Assembly (NCBI GenBank): GCA_029935295.1
Contig: JAOZKP010000005.1
Location: forward strand, 1-17,732
From: a bacterium
GTDB taxonomy: Bacteria; Desulfobacterota; Anaeroferrophillalia; Anaeroferrophillales; Tharpellaceae
Length of the DNA stretch: 17,732 nucleotides
Direction of reading: 5' to 3'
The translations under genes and the position numbers were made by a program. The notes beneath the pieces were generated by a model, which searched no databases, was not told the DNA's origin, and saw nothing but the letters and a program-made list of their open reading frames with translations. Positions 1 to 7,813 of the stretch are shown here, piece after piece. How positions within the stretch are numbered: position 1 is the stretch's first letter; each line of letters begins with the position of its first letter.

Positions 1-21
1 AACGTACCTCAAGAGGTATCC

Positions 22-1380
22 ATGTACCGTAAGGCCATAAATTATCTTGTTGAATGGCGGAAACGTGAAAGTCGTAGGCCACTTATCATTCGGGGTGCCA
101 GACAGATTGGTAAAACCTGGTTGGTACGAGAATTTGCGCAACAGTTTGACTTTCTGGTTGAGATCAATTTTGATAAGCATCCAGAAAAAGTGCAGCTTTT
201 TAAAAGCCGAAAAATTGATAAAATTATCGATCTTTTACAGATTGACAGCGACATTGATATTAGCCCCGGGAAAACGCTTCTTTTCTTTGATGAAATTCAG
301 GCGGCACCGGAAATAGTTCCATTGTTGCGCTATTTCTATGAAGAGCGACCAGATATTCATATTATCTGTGCCGGTTCCCTGCTTGAATTTTTGTTGGCAG
401 AACACGTTTTTTCCATGCCGGTCGGCCGCATAGAATACCTGCATTTTGGGCCGATGGATTTTGAAGAATTTCTTTGGGCCCAAGAGCAAGATAGACTGGT
501 CAAGTTTCTTTCGACCTTCAGCCTGGCAGATTCTATCCCCGAATCTATTCACCAAAACTTGCTTTATTACGTGAAGTTATTTTGGGCTATTGGTGGGATG
601 CCGGCTGCCGTAAAAAGGTTTTGTGATTCAGGTGAACTGGCTGAGGCTCTCAGAGAGCATGAGATTATTTTGCAAACTTATGAAGATGATTTTGGCAAAT
701 ACCGTAAACGGATCTACCCACAAAGGCTGCGCAAAGTTTTTCACCGTCTGCCGGCTCTGGTTGGAGGGAAGTTGAAATATGTGAATATTGATCCGGGTGA
801 GCGTTCACGCGAGCTTGCTGACAGTTTACACCTTTTAGAGCTTGCCCGGATTTTTTATCGGGTGCGGCATAGTGCCGGTAACGGTATCCCTTTGGCTGCG
901 GAAGCGAAAGAAAAAGATTTCAAACCCCTTTTTCTGGATGCCGGTCTGGTCTCAACCTCTTTAGGTTTAAACTTGGTCAAACTTGAGATTGCAGACGATT
1001 TGCTCATGATAAATAATGGTGCCATGGCTGAGCAATTTATAGGTCAGCATCTACTTTATGATCGACCTGCCTACGAAAAACCGCAACTGTTTTACTGGAA
1101 TCGGGAGAAGCGAGGCTCCAGTGCCGAGGTGGACTATTTAATAGCCTATGAAAGCCAGGTTGTTCCTGTTGAAGTCAAGGCGGGAGCAACCGGCTCCTTG
1201 AAATCACTGCAGGTTTTTATAGCGGAAAAAAAAGTACCGGTTGCTTTACGCTTTAACACCATGCAACCCTCCTGTCTGCGACAGAAAACCGCTGAACTTA
1301 TTACTCTTCCTCTCTATCTGGTGGGCCAGACAAAAAGATTGCTTGCAGAAATATTTTTATCAAGCAACATCCCCAATTGA
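22..1380 (+). CDS. AAA_14/DUF4143-family ATPase
   Basis: Predicted cytoplasmic P-loop ATPase of 452 residues in the widespread AAA_14 + DUF4143 family, whose cellular role is not established. The N-terminal ATPase domain has Walker A GARQIGKT at residues 25-32 and Walker B LLFFDEIQ with D90-E91, followed by a sensor-like stretch CAGSLLEFLL. The C-terminal DUF4143 part ends in a restriction-endonuclease-like pattern: E369-V-D371, then E384-V-K386 about 13 residues on (compare D-x(n)-ExK). A nucleic-acid role is therefore possible but unproven. The ATG follows AAGAGG at 11-16 with 5-nt spacing, and the length is normal for the family. It appears to be a single-gene unit: a terminator follows and the next gene has its own promoter. 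Members are patchily distributed among bacteria and archaea, which suggests frequent transfer. The family call is solid; the function is unknown. Confidence 0.88.
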   Translation: MYRKAINYLVEWRKRESRRPLIIRGARQIGKTWLVREFAQQFDFLVEINFDKHPEKVQLFKSRKIDKIIDLLQIDSDIDISPGKTLLFFDEIQAAPEIVPLLRYFYEERPDIHIICAGSLLEFLLAEHVFSMPVGRIEYLHFGPMDFEEFLWAQEQDRLVKFLSTFSLADSIPESIHQNLLYYVKLFWAIGGMPAAVKRFCDSGELAEALREHEIILQTYEDDFGKYRKRIYPQRLRKVFHRLPALVGGKLKYVNIDPGERSRELADSLHLLELARIFYRVRHSAGNGIPLAAEAKEKDFKPLFLDAGLVSTSLGLNLVKLEIADDLLMINNGAMAEQFIGQHLLYDRPAYEKPQLFYWNREKRGSSAEVDYLIAYESQVVPVEVKAGATGSLKSLQVFIAEKKVPVALRFNTMQPSCLRQKTAELITLPLYLVGQTKRLLAEIFLSSNIPN

Positions 1381-1403
1381 GATAGTGCAGGTAGGAAGGG
1401 GTG

Positions 1404-1447
1404 AAAAAACCGTGACCATTTAAAAGGTAATGATCATGCGGTTTTTT
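1404..1447 (+). terminator. Rho-independent terminator after the AAA_14 gene
   Basis: The arms AAAAAACCG (1404-1412) and CGGTTTTTT (1439-1447) are complementary and are followed by more T-rich sequence to about 1455. The inner part pairs only imperfectly (ACC with GGT), so the hairpin is long and somewhat loose. The A-tract/T-tract symmetry would also let it work on the other strand. Confidence 0.6.
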
Positions 1448-1494
1448 GTTTTTGTTGCTGTCTTGATTTGCCAGCTGACGTTAACTGTTTTTTG

Positions 1495-1523
1495 TTGACA
1501 AAAATAGCGGTAAAGTGTATACG
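1495..1523 (+). promoter_or_regulatory. Sigma70-type promoter for the acyl-CoA dehydrogenase/mutase unit
   Basis: A perfect -35 TTGACA at 1495-1500 is separated by 17 nt from a -10 TATACG at 1518-1523 (four of six consensus positions). It lies 58 nt upstream of the chosen dehydrogenase start and downstream of the preceding terminator, which is where a promoter for this unit is needed. No clear operator was recognised around it. Confidence 0.62.
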
Positions 1524-1580
1524 ATCGACCGTTTTTAGATGGTTTTTTTAGGTTTTGTCAGCCTTAATTTGGTGGAGCTT

Positions 1581-2729
1581 ATGGATTTTTTTCTTAACGA
1601 TGATGAATTAATGATACAGGAAGTGGTGCGGGATTTTGCTCAGAGTGAGTTGAAACCGAATGCCGCTAAATTGGATAGTGAACATAAAATGGATCTCGGC
1701 AATCTCAAAAAGATGGCCGATCTTGGTTTTATGGGGATGAATATCCCGGAAAATTATGGTGGTGCTGAAGTTGGAGTGGTTCCTTACAGCCTGGGGATGA
1801 TCGAAGTTGCTCGGGCTTGTGCTTCCACTGCGGTGACGATGTCGGTTACTAATATGGTGGCCGAGGTTATCTGTGCTTTTGGTAATGAAGCGCAGAAAAA
1901 AAAGTATGTCCCTAAAATATGTAGTGGTGAATATTCCGCCGGAGCTTTCGGGTTGACTGAATCAATGGCGGGTTCCGATCCCGGCGGGATGCGGGCAACC
2001 GCAGTTAAAGAGGGTGATCAGTATCGTCTTAATGGTAGTAAGATTTTTATCACCAGTGCCGAATATGCAGGTATCTTTGTGGTCTGGATGGTGACCAATA
2101 AAGATGCCTCTCGGAGTCAGCGGATCAGTGCTTTTCTGGTTGAGAAAGGAACTCCGGGTTTTACTGTCAGTAAAGCTGAAGAGAAGATGGGACAGTGTGG
2201 CTCGTGTACTAACGAAATAGTTTTTGATGATTGTCTGATCCCGGCCGAAAACCTTCTCGGTGAAGAGGGGTTTGGTCTTAAAATTGCGTTTATGGCTCTC
2301 GATGGCGGTCGTATCGGGATTGCTTCATTAGCCTTGGGGATTGGCCTTGAAGCTATTGATTATGCAGCTGAGTATGCCAAAGAGAGGGAGCAGTTCGGCC
2401 GGCCGATTGCGACTTTTCAGGGGTTGCAATGGCGCTTTGCCGATACCTACACTGAACTTGAAGCCGCTCGCTTGTTAGTTATGCAGGCCGCATTTCTGAA
2501 ACAGAAAAAGAAACCATTTACGACCGAAGCTTCGATGGCTAAACTTTATGCATCTGAGGCCGCCAACCGCGCCTGTTATCAGGCGGTCCAGGTTCTTGGC
2601 GGTAACGGTTATACCTCCGAATATCCAGTCGAAAGACTCTATCGTGATGTGCGGGTAACAACAATTTATGAAGGTACTTCCGAAATTCAGCGCCTGGTTA
2701 TTGCCCAGCAGATTCTCGGACGTTTATAG
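1581..2729 (+). CDS. Acyl-CoA dehydrogenase (short-chain/butyryl-CoA type)
   Basis: FAD-dependent acyl-CoA dehydrogenase of 382 residues. It makes the alpha-beta double bond of a CoA thioester and passes electrons to ETF. The family's N-terminal helical domain, middle beta domain (AFGLTES...GSDPGG flavin region) and C-terminal helical domain are all present. The catalytic base is E364 in IYEGTSEIQ, the position used by short-chain (butyryl-CoA) dehydrogenases. The C-terminus QVLGGNGYTSEYPVERLYRD is typical. The frame is open from a TTG/ATG-like codon at 1539, but ATG 1581 is preferred: GGTGGAG at 1571-1577 precedes it and the protein then begins MDFFLNDDE, as expected. It is the first gene of the unit with the mutase subunits 73 nt downstream. 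This suggests a butyryl-, isobutyryl- or 2-methyl-branched acyl-CoA substrate, but sequence alone does not settle which. No ETF genes are in the window. Confidence 0.92.
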   Translation: MDFFLNDDELMIQEVVRDFAQSELKPNAAKLDSEHKMDLGNLKKMADLGFMGMNIPENYGGAEVGVVPYSLGMIEVARACASTAVTMSVTNMVAEVICAFGNEAQKKKYVPKICSGEYSAGAFGLTESMAGSDPGGMRATAVKEGDQYRLNGSKIFITSAEYAGIFVVWMVTNKDASRSQRISAFLVEKGTPGFTVSKAEEKMGQCGSCTNEIVFDDCLIPAENLLGEEGFGLKIAFMALDGGRIGIASLALGIGLEAIDYAAEYAKEREQFGRPIATFQGLQWRFADTYTELEAARLLVMQAAFLKQKKKPFTTEASMAKLYASEAANRACYQAVQVLGGNGYTSEYPVERLYRDVRVTTIYEGTSEIQRLVIAQQILGRL

Positions 2730-2802
2730 TTTTTTTGGTTTTTGATCTTTTGCGTAAAGAGCGGGCCGCTAGTGTTCCTTAAGGCTTGTAAAAGGAGATT
2801 TC

Positions 2803-4479
2803 ATGTTTACTAAAGAGGGTGTTGCAAGAGTTGCGGAGCGTCATCAGGAGTGGGACAAACTTCTGGCAAAGAGACTGGAAAAAGCCCCGGAGCGGCTTGA
2901 ACGTTTCTCGACGATCTCGGATGAAGAGATTAAAAATATCTATACGCCGGAGGATATCAAAGATCTTGACTATGATAAAGATCTGGGTTTTCCGGGACAG
3001 TTTCCCTATACCCGTGGTGTCCAGGCAAGCATGCATCGCGGCCGCCTCTGGACGATGCGCCAGTTTGCCGGCATGGGTGGCGCGGAAGATACTAATGCCC
3101 GTTTTCACTACCTTATGGATCACGGCGAGACCGGCTTGAGTACAGCTTTCGATATGCCGACGCTTATGGGCTATGATTCCGACAGCCCGATGTCTTTAGG
3201 TGAGGTTGGTAAATGCGGGGTTGCAATCGATACGATTGCCGATATGGAGATTCTTTTTGAAGGAATCCCGATGGACAAGGTTACGACCTCGATGACGATC
3301 AACCCGCCGGCAGCAATTTTGCTGGCGATGTATATAGCTACGGCCGAGAAAAAGGGTGTCAGCCGTGATAAGATTGGCGGCACCATCCAGAATGATATGC
3401 TCAAAGAGTTTATCGCCCAGAAAACCTTTATGCTGCCGCCTGAACCTTCAATGCGGATCATTACTGATACAGTTGAATTTTGCACCAAAGAGGTACCGCG
3501 CTGGAACTCAATCAGCATCAGTGGTTACCATATTAGGGAAGCCGGTTCAACCGCAGTTCAGGAGCTCGCATTTACGCTTGCCGACGGCATCGGTTATGTT
3601 CAGGCCTGTGTTGAGCGCGGTCTTAATGTTGATGATTTTGCTCCACGTCTCTCTTACTTTTTCAATGCGCATGTCGATTTCTTTGAAGAGGTTGCTAAGT
3701 ATCGGGCAGCGCGGCGGATGTGGGCCCGGATCATGCGTGATCGTTTCGGTGCGAAAGATCCTAAGTCGATGCTTTTGCGCTTTCATACGCAGACTGCAGG
3801 TTGTTCACTGACGGCGCAGCAGCCCTATAACAATGTCGTGAGAACCGCATATCAGGCACTCTCGTCAGTTTTAGGCGGAACTCAGTCTCTGCATACCAAT
3901 TCACTTGATGAAACCCTCTCCCTACCGACTGAACACGCGGTCATGATTGCTCTTCGTACCCAGCAGATCATCGGTGAAGAGATTGGCGTAACCAACACGA
4001 TTGATCCGCTGGCAGGCTCCTATTTCGTTGAATCATTGACTGATGAAATGGAGAAGAAAGCGATGGATTACATCCAGAAGATTGATGATATGGGTGGTAT
4101 ATTAAAAGCGATTGATGTCGGTTTCCCGCAGAAAGAGATTGCCGATGCCGCATTTAATTATCAGCGTCAGATTGACGAATGTGAAAAAACCATTGTCGGG
4201 GTCAACAAGTACCGGATGGACGAAACAATTAAAGTCGATCTTCTGACGATTGATCCGGTGGTTGAAAAACGCCAGTGTCAGCGCTTGGCCAAGGTTAAAG
4301 CCGAACGTGACGCGGCTAAAGTTGAATCCTGTCTGAATGCGATTGAGAGTGCTGCCCGTGGCACTGATAACCTGATGCCGCATCTTATTGAGGCGGTTAA
4401 GTCATATGTTTCAGTCCAGGAAGTTTGTGACTGCTGGCGTAAAGTTTACGGTCGTCATACCGACCCCGGAATGTTTTAA
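2803..4479 (+). CDS. icmA: Acyl-CoA mutase large subunit, isobutyryl-CoA mutase-like (usually annotated methylmalonyl-CoA mutase)
   Basis: Catalytic TIM-barrel subunit (558 residues) of an adenosylcobalamin-dependent acyl-CoA mutase, which rearranges the carbon skeleton by a radical mechanism. It lacks the C-terminal B12 domain of fused methylmalonyl-CoA mutases; that domain is the next gene. Length and split match IcmA/HcmA-type enzymes. Conserved blocks are present: LWTMRQFAG, AFDMPTLMGYDSD, GTIQNDMLKEF, SISISGYHIREAGST, LHTNSLDE. The two residues that distinguish substrates decide the call. The position of Tyr89 in P. shermanii methylmalonyl-CoA mutase is F88 here, and that of the carboxylate-binding Arg207 is Q206. 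Phe/Gln is the isobutyryl-CoA mutase pair; 2-hydroxyisobutyryl-CoA mutase has Ile/Gln. The start is ATG 2803 after AAAGGAG (2791-2797). No MeaB/IcmC-type GTPase chaperone or epimerase gene is in the window. Mutase class is near certain; the substrate is inferred. Confidence 0.9.
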   Translation: MFTKEGVARVAERHQEWDKLLAKRLEKAPERLERFSTISDEEIKNIYTPEDIKDLDYDKDLGFPGQFPYTRGVQASMHRGRLWTMRQFAGMGGAEDTNARFHYLMDHGETGLSTAFDMPTLMGYDSDSPMSLGEVGKCGVAIDTIADMEILFEGIPMDKVTTSMTINPPAAILLAMYIATAEKKGVSRDKIGGTIQNDMLKEFIAQKTFMLPPEPSMRIITDTVEFCTKEVPRWNSISISGYHIREAGSTAVQELAFTLADGIGYVQACVERGLNVDDFAPRLSYFFNAHVDFFEEVAKYRAARRMWARIMRDRFGAKDPKSMLLRFHTQTAGCSLTAQQPYNNVVRTAYQALSSVLGGTQSLHTNSLDETLSLPTEHAVMIALRTQQIIGEEIGVTNTIDPLAGSYFVESLTDEMEKKAMDYIQKIDDMGGILKAIDVGFPQKEIADAAFNYQRQIDECEKTIVGVNKYRMDETIKVDLLTIDPVVEKRQCQRLAKVKAERDAAKVESCLNAIESAARGTDNLMPHLIEAVKSYVSVQEVCDCWRKVYGRHTDPGMF

Positions 4480-4508
4480 TAAAAATTTTAATATAGAGGT
4501 TTTGAACG

Positions 4509-4904
4509 ATGAGTGAGAATAAAATTAAAGTTTTGATTGCGAAGCCGGGCCTTGACGGTCATGATCGGGGCGCCAAAATTATTGCCCGGGGACTGCGGGA
4601 TGCCGGTTTTGAAGTGGTCTATACCGGTCTGCATCAAACTCCGGAAGAGATTGTTGCAACCGCAATTCAGGAGGATGTTAACGTTGTCGGCATCAGCAGT
4701 CTGGCAGGGGCCCATATGTATCTTTTCCCCCGGATTATTGAGCTTCTGACTGAAAAAGGAGCCGATGATATTCCGGTTTTCGGCGGCGGCATTATCCCGG
4801 AAGATGATATTCCGGTACTCAAGAAAGCCGGCATCAAAGCAATTTTCACCCCCGGCAGTCCGGTAAGCGAGACCGTCGAGTGGATTAGAGAGAATGTGAA
4901 TTAA
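4509..4904 (+). CDS. icmB: B12-binding small subunit of acyl-CoA mutase
   Basis: Stand-alone cobalamin-binding domain of 131 residues, the usual size for IcmB/HcmB-type small subunits. It should pair with the large subunit encoded 29 nt upstream to form the holoenzyme. The base-off/His-on motif DxHxxG is present as D16-G-H18-D-R-G21, with H18 the expected lower cobalt ligand. The other Rossmann-fold B12 motifs are ISSL (residues 62-65) and the glycine run at 92-94 (VFGGGIIP). The start is ATG 4509 after AGAGGT at 4495-4500. It is the last gene of the unit, and a strong terminator begins 31 nt after the stop. The fold and cofactor are clear; as with the large subunit, a methylmalonyl-type label would be the default but is probably wrong on substrate. 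Confidence 0.92.
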   Translation: MSENKIKVLIAKPGLDGHDRGAKIIARGLRDAGFEVVYTGLHQTPEEIVATAIQEDVNVVGISSLAGAHMYLFPRIIELLTEKGADDIPVFGGGIIPEDDIPVLKKAGIKAIFTPGSPVSETVEWIRENVN

Positions 4905-4934
4905 CCGCTTTTTAAGTAGTTGGCAGTTGATTGT

Positions 4935-4966
4935 AAAAAACCGGGTTTGCAGAAGCCCGGTTTTTT
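4935..4966 (+). terminator. Strong Rho-independent terminator ending the mutase unit
   Basis: A 14-bp stem runs from AAAAAACCGGGTTT (4935-4948) to AAGCCCGGTTTTTT (4953-4966), with a GCAG tetraloop and one G-T pair. More T residues follow. The A and T tracts on both sides could also serve the opposite strand. It isolates the mutase unit from phoB. Confidence 0.9.
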
Positions 4967-4986
4967 GTTTTTAAAAAGAAAAATAG

Positions 4987-5034
4987 ACCCTTTATCAAAT
5001 CTTAACAATTTGCTGGTATTTGATTTTTCAGGGT
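4987..5034. promoter_or_regulatory. Imperfect inverted repeat upstream of phoB
   Basis: ACCCT (4987-4991) and ATCAAAT (4994-5000) pair with ATTTGAT (5018-5024) and AGGGT (5030-5034) around a 17-nt loop, with unequal internal spacers of 2 and 5 nt. It lies 82-129 nt before phoB, so it could be a leader stem-loop or an operator. I could not recognise a standard Pho box (tandem CTGTCAT-like repeats) or a convincing sigma70 promoter in 4967-5115. Confidence 0.35.
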
Positions 5035-5115
5035 AAATAAGATATTGCTTTAAGGGTGCTGATCTATTTAATAAAGTTGGTTTCAGTTTTAAAAAATTGG
5101 TTAAGGTAGTTTGTA

Positions 5116-5817
5116 ATGACAGCAAAGAAAATAGTTATTGTCGAAGATGAGACTGATATCCGTGAAGTTCTGATCTACAACTTCGAGCGCGAAGGTTTTA
5201 CTGTCTGGGGGGCGGGGGATGGTCGCTATGGACTTAAACTGATTCAGGATAAAAACCCTGATCTGGTGCTCCTCGATTTGATGCTGCCCGGCCTTGACGG
5301 ACTTGAAATATGCCGAGAACTCAAAAATGATAAAACCACCGCCGCCATTCCGATTATTATGGTGACGGCAAAAGGTGAGGAGGGTGATATTGTTGCCGGT
5401 CTGGAGTTGGGGGCGGATGATTATGTGACGAAACCCTTTAGCCCGAAAGAGTTGATGGCTCGTGCTCAAGCGGTACTGCGGCGAGGTCGGGCGCTGCCGG
5501 CTGCAGCCAATGATAAGCGGATTGAGTGTGATGGGTTAATTATTGATATCGAGCGGCATTTGGTTATCGTTGATGGCGAAACTGTATCTTCATTTACGGC
5601 TACTGAATTAAAACTGTTCCATTTTCTTGCTTTTAATGCCGGCCGGGTCTTTACCCGGGATCATCTCTTAAGTCGGGTCATGGGTGAGGAGAGCTTTGTC
5701 GTGGATCGCAATATAGATGTGCATATTCAGGCAATCCGAAAAAAAATTGGCCGTGAACGTAAAATAATCGAAACTATTCGCGGGATTGGTTATCGGTTCA
5801 GGGATACCGGGGAGTGA
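5116..5817 (+). CDS. phoB: PhoB-type phosphate response regulator (REC + winged helix)
   Basis: OmpR/PhoB-family DNA-binding response regulator of 233 residues, normal for PhoB. The receiver domain (about 1-120) has the acidic pair E10-D11, phosphoacceptor D54 in LLDLMLPG, switch residue T84 and K106 in DYVTKPF. A winged-helix DNA-binding domain follows (about 130-230), ending in the typical IRGIGYRF. The start is ATG 5116 with a weak AAGG at 5103-5106. It overlaps no gene, but the phoR-type kinase begins 10 nt after its stop, so the two are almost certainly co-transcribed. The PhoB label rests on this kinase (HAMP-PAS-HisKA-HATPase) and on phoU downstream; by domain content alone it could be another OmpR-family regulator. 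It probably activates phosphate-starvation genes. Confidence 0.85.
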   Translation: MTAKKIVIVEDETDIREVLIYNFEREGFTVWGAGDGRYGLKLIQDKNPDLVLLDLMLPGLDGLEICRELKNDKTTAAIPIIMVTAKGEEGDIVAGLELGADDYVTKPFSPKELMARAQAVLRRGRALPAAANDKRIECDGLIIDIERHLVIVDGETVSSFTATELKLFHFLAFNAGRVFTRDHLLSRVMGEESFVVDRNIDVHIQAIRKKIGRERKIIETIRGIGYRFRDTGE

Positions 5818-5827
5818 GATAATCGCT

Positions 5828-7627
5828 ATGGGTTTACTGCGTTCCCGCATATTGTGGAAAATTTATGCTGTATTTGTTGCGGTCATTGTGATTGCAGCGG
5901 TAATCGTTAGTGTTGTCGTCAGTGGGGTTATTGAAGAGCGCACGTTGGCAGATGTGCGCCGGGCCTTAGATGTGCGGTCGCAGATGTTAAGCCGTTTGAG
6001 CCGGCCGATTTTAGAGAGCGGCCGGGTGGCAGAAGGCGATGAGTGGATCAAAACTCTGGGAAAAGAGACCAGGACCCGTTTTACTGTAATTTCGGCCGCC
6101 GGGTTGGTTCTGTCGGATTCAGATAAAGATCCGCAACTTATGGATAATCATCACCTGCGGCCGGAAGTTCAGGATTCTGTTTGTCACACTTTCGGGGTGT
6201 CCACCCGTTACAGCGCTACCCTGAAAACCCGGATGATGTATCTGGCTCGGTCAGTGCGGATTCAGGGTGAACTATTAGGTTATGTGCGGGCCGCGCTGCC
6301 GTTAACTTTGATTAATCAGCGGGTTAGCGATAGTCGGAGAATGATTATTTTCGGTATTGGCATTATTACTCTGTTGACGTTGGTTCTCGGTTTTTTTCTG
6401 GCCCGGCATTTTATCAAGCCTTTGTTGCAGCTGACAAAAATGGCTGAAGCAATGGCGGCCGGTGATTTTAGTCTCTCTCTGAAGTCGAAGCGCCGGGATG
6501 AGATCGGACGCCTGGTGCAGGCATTTAATCTAATGGCCGTAAAATCGCGGGCCCGGATTGAGACCATCAATACTGATCGCAGTAAACTGAACGCAATTCT
6601 CACCGGGATGCGGGAGGGAGTTGTCGCGGTCGATCGGGATGATTTGGTAATTCATATTAATCAGGCCGCAGCTGCAATGCTCCAGATTGATGCCGCTGCC
6701 AGTATCGGTAAACTGATATGGGAGATTACCAGACTACAGGAGTTGAGTTCAATTCTTAATGATGCCAGCCAGCAGGGGTGTGAGATTAAACGAAATTTGA
6801 ATATCTCCTACGGAATCTCCGGGCAGGTGGTTGAGATGCACGCAGTGCCACTAACTCATGGTGAAACTGAAGCTCGGAGCGGGGCGATGGTGGTGCTGCT
6901 CGATATTTCAGAAGTGCGGCGGCTTGAGACCATCCGCCGGGATTTTGTCAGTAATGCCTCACACGAGTTGAAAACCCCGATCACTGCAATTCGGGCGCTG
7001 GTGGAAACTTTGATTGATGATTCGGCGCAGATGCACGAAACTGTACGTCTTTCATTTCTCGATAAAATTGCAAAACAGTCGTTACGTCTCTCAGCGATCG
7101 TGGTTGACTTGCTGGCACTATCACGATTTGAGAGCCAGCCGGAACCGTTGGTTTTGAATGCCGTGGTTGATTTGCGAACGGTGGTCAGCGATGCCGTCAA
7201 AGGTCTGGTCCCGCTTGCTGACGAAAAAAATATCACGTTTGAATTGAGTGAACCTGTCGCAGAACTTGAGATCCTAAGTGATGCTGAGTTTATTGACCAG
7301 GCGATCACTAATATTCTGGATAACGCTATTAAATATACTCCCGCTGGTGGCCGGGTGTCAGTTTCCCTGCAAAGTATAGCCGCTGAGGCCGTGATTTCAG
7401 TCGAGGATACCGGAATCGGGATTGCGCCGCAGGATAAAGAGCGTATTTTTGAACGTTTCTATCGGGTTGATAAGGCCCGTTCCCGAGAGCTGGGCGGAAC
7501 CGGTTTAGGACTTGCCATTGTCCGTCACATTGTTCTCGTCCATAAGGGACGGATAGAGGTTGACAGCCAGCCCGGCCGGGGGACGACTTTCAGAATAGTT
7601 CTACCACTTAATGTACAATCAATTTAA
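5828..7627 (+). CDS. phoR: PhoR-type sensor histidine kinase
   Basis: Membrane sensor kinase of 599 residues, expected to phosphorylate the adjacent PhoB-type regulator. Domain order: first membrane helix about 12-34; extracytoplasmic region about 35-170; second membrane helix 172-193; HAMP linker; PAS domain about 250-365; HisKA with phosphoacceptor H379 in NASHELKTPITAIR; HATPase_c with N box N495-N499 (NILDN), G1 box from D527 (DTGIGI) and G2 box from G556 (GGTGLGLAI). The frame is open from a TTG at 5786 inside phoB, but ATG 5828 gives the normal short N-terminus before the first helix and follows the regulator's stop by 10 nt. Its extracytoplasmic domain is larger than in E. coli PhoR, which has almost none, and is the common arrangement outside enterics. 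The PhoR assignment comes from domain order and context with phoB and phoU. Confidence 0.86.
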   Translation: MGLLRSRILWKIYAVFVAVIVIAAVIVSVVVSGVIEERTLADVRRALDVRSQMLSRLSRPILESGRVAEGDEWIKTLGKETRTRFTVISAAGLVLSDSDKDPQLMDNHHLRPEVQDSVCHTFGVSTRYSATLKTRMMYLARSVRIQGELLGYVRAALPLTLINQRVSDSRRMIIFGIGIITLLTLVLGFFLARHFIKPLLQLTKMAEAMAAGDFSLSLKSKRRDEIGRLVQAFNLMAVKSRARIETINTDRSKLNAILTGMREGVVAVDRDDLVIHINQAAAAMLQIDAAASIGKLIWEITRLQELSSILNDASQQGCEIKRNLNISYGISGQVVEMHAVPLTHGETEARSGAMVVLLDISEVRRLETIRRDFVSNASHELKTPITAIRALVETLIDDSAQMHETVRLSFLDKIAKQSLRLSAIVVDLLALSRFESQPEPLVLNAVVDLRTVVSDAVKGLVPLADEKNITFELSEPVAELEILSDAEFIDQAITNILDNAIKYTPAGGRVSVSLQSIAAEAVISVEDTGIGIAPQDKERIFERFYRVDKARSRELGGTGLGLAIVRHIVLVHKGRIEVDSQPGRGTTFRIVLPLNVQSI

Positions 7628-7654
7628 ATTGAACTGACCATTCAGCGATGTTCT

Positions 7655-7762
7655 TTTTTACCACAGAGGACACAGAGTTCACAGAGGAGAGATGAGTTGT
7701 TCTTGATTAACTTTTTTTCTCTGTGCTCTCTAGTGAGCGTAAGCGAACGAGTGGTGAATAAG
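7655..7762. repeat. Degenerate dispersed inverted-repeat element (ACCACAGAGGACACAGAG type)
   Basis: The left arm TTACCACAGAGGACACAGAG (about 7658-7677) is matched by a right part, CTCTGTGCTCTCTAG... (7719-7733) and GTGGTGAATAA (7751-7761), which reads as its reverse complement interrupted by about 18 nt rich in AGCG/AACGA. Sequences of the CCACAGAGNNCACAGAG kind are a familiar non-coding repeat in many bacterial genomes, including deltaproteobacterial ones. I recognise it from memory and cannot count copies here. It fills the gap between phoR and phoU and is read through by the open phoU frame, which would mislead automatic start calling. Confidence 0.6.
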
Positions 7763-7813
7763 TTTTTCATGTTTATGCTGAAGAGGTTGCAAATTGGGGA
7801 ATTTATTAATATT

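Noticed and set aside
22..1380. AAA_14 gene as part of a toxin-antitoxin or defence pair
   Set aside because: No partner gene is present on either side within the window, and the gene is flanked by its own terminator; nothing supports a pair.
3356..3811. 151-residue plus-strand frame within the mutase gene
   Set aside because: Out-of-frame shadow of a strongly conserved catalytic subunit.
5786..5827. TTG start inside phoB that would lengthen PhoR by 14 residues
   Set aside because: The extra residues are a shadow of the PhoB C-terminus, and ATG 5828 gives the normal short N-terminus before the first membrane helix.
6856..7308. 150-residue minus-strand frame within phoR
   Set aside because: It is Ser/Arg/Thr-rich, as expected for the antisense of a conserved kinase; no motif and no ribosome site.
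7697..7813. Upstream extension of PhoU (39 residues)
   Set aside because: It translates the dispersed repeat and has no PhoU-like sequence; the family start fits ATG 7814.
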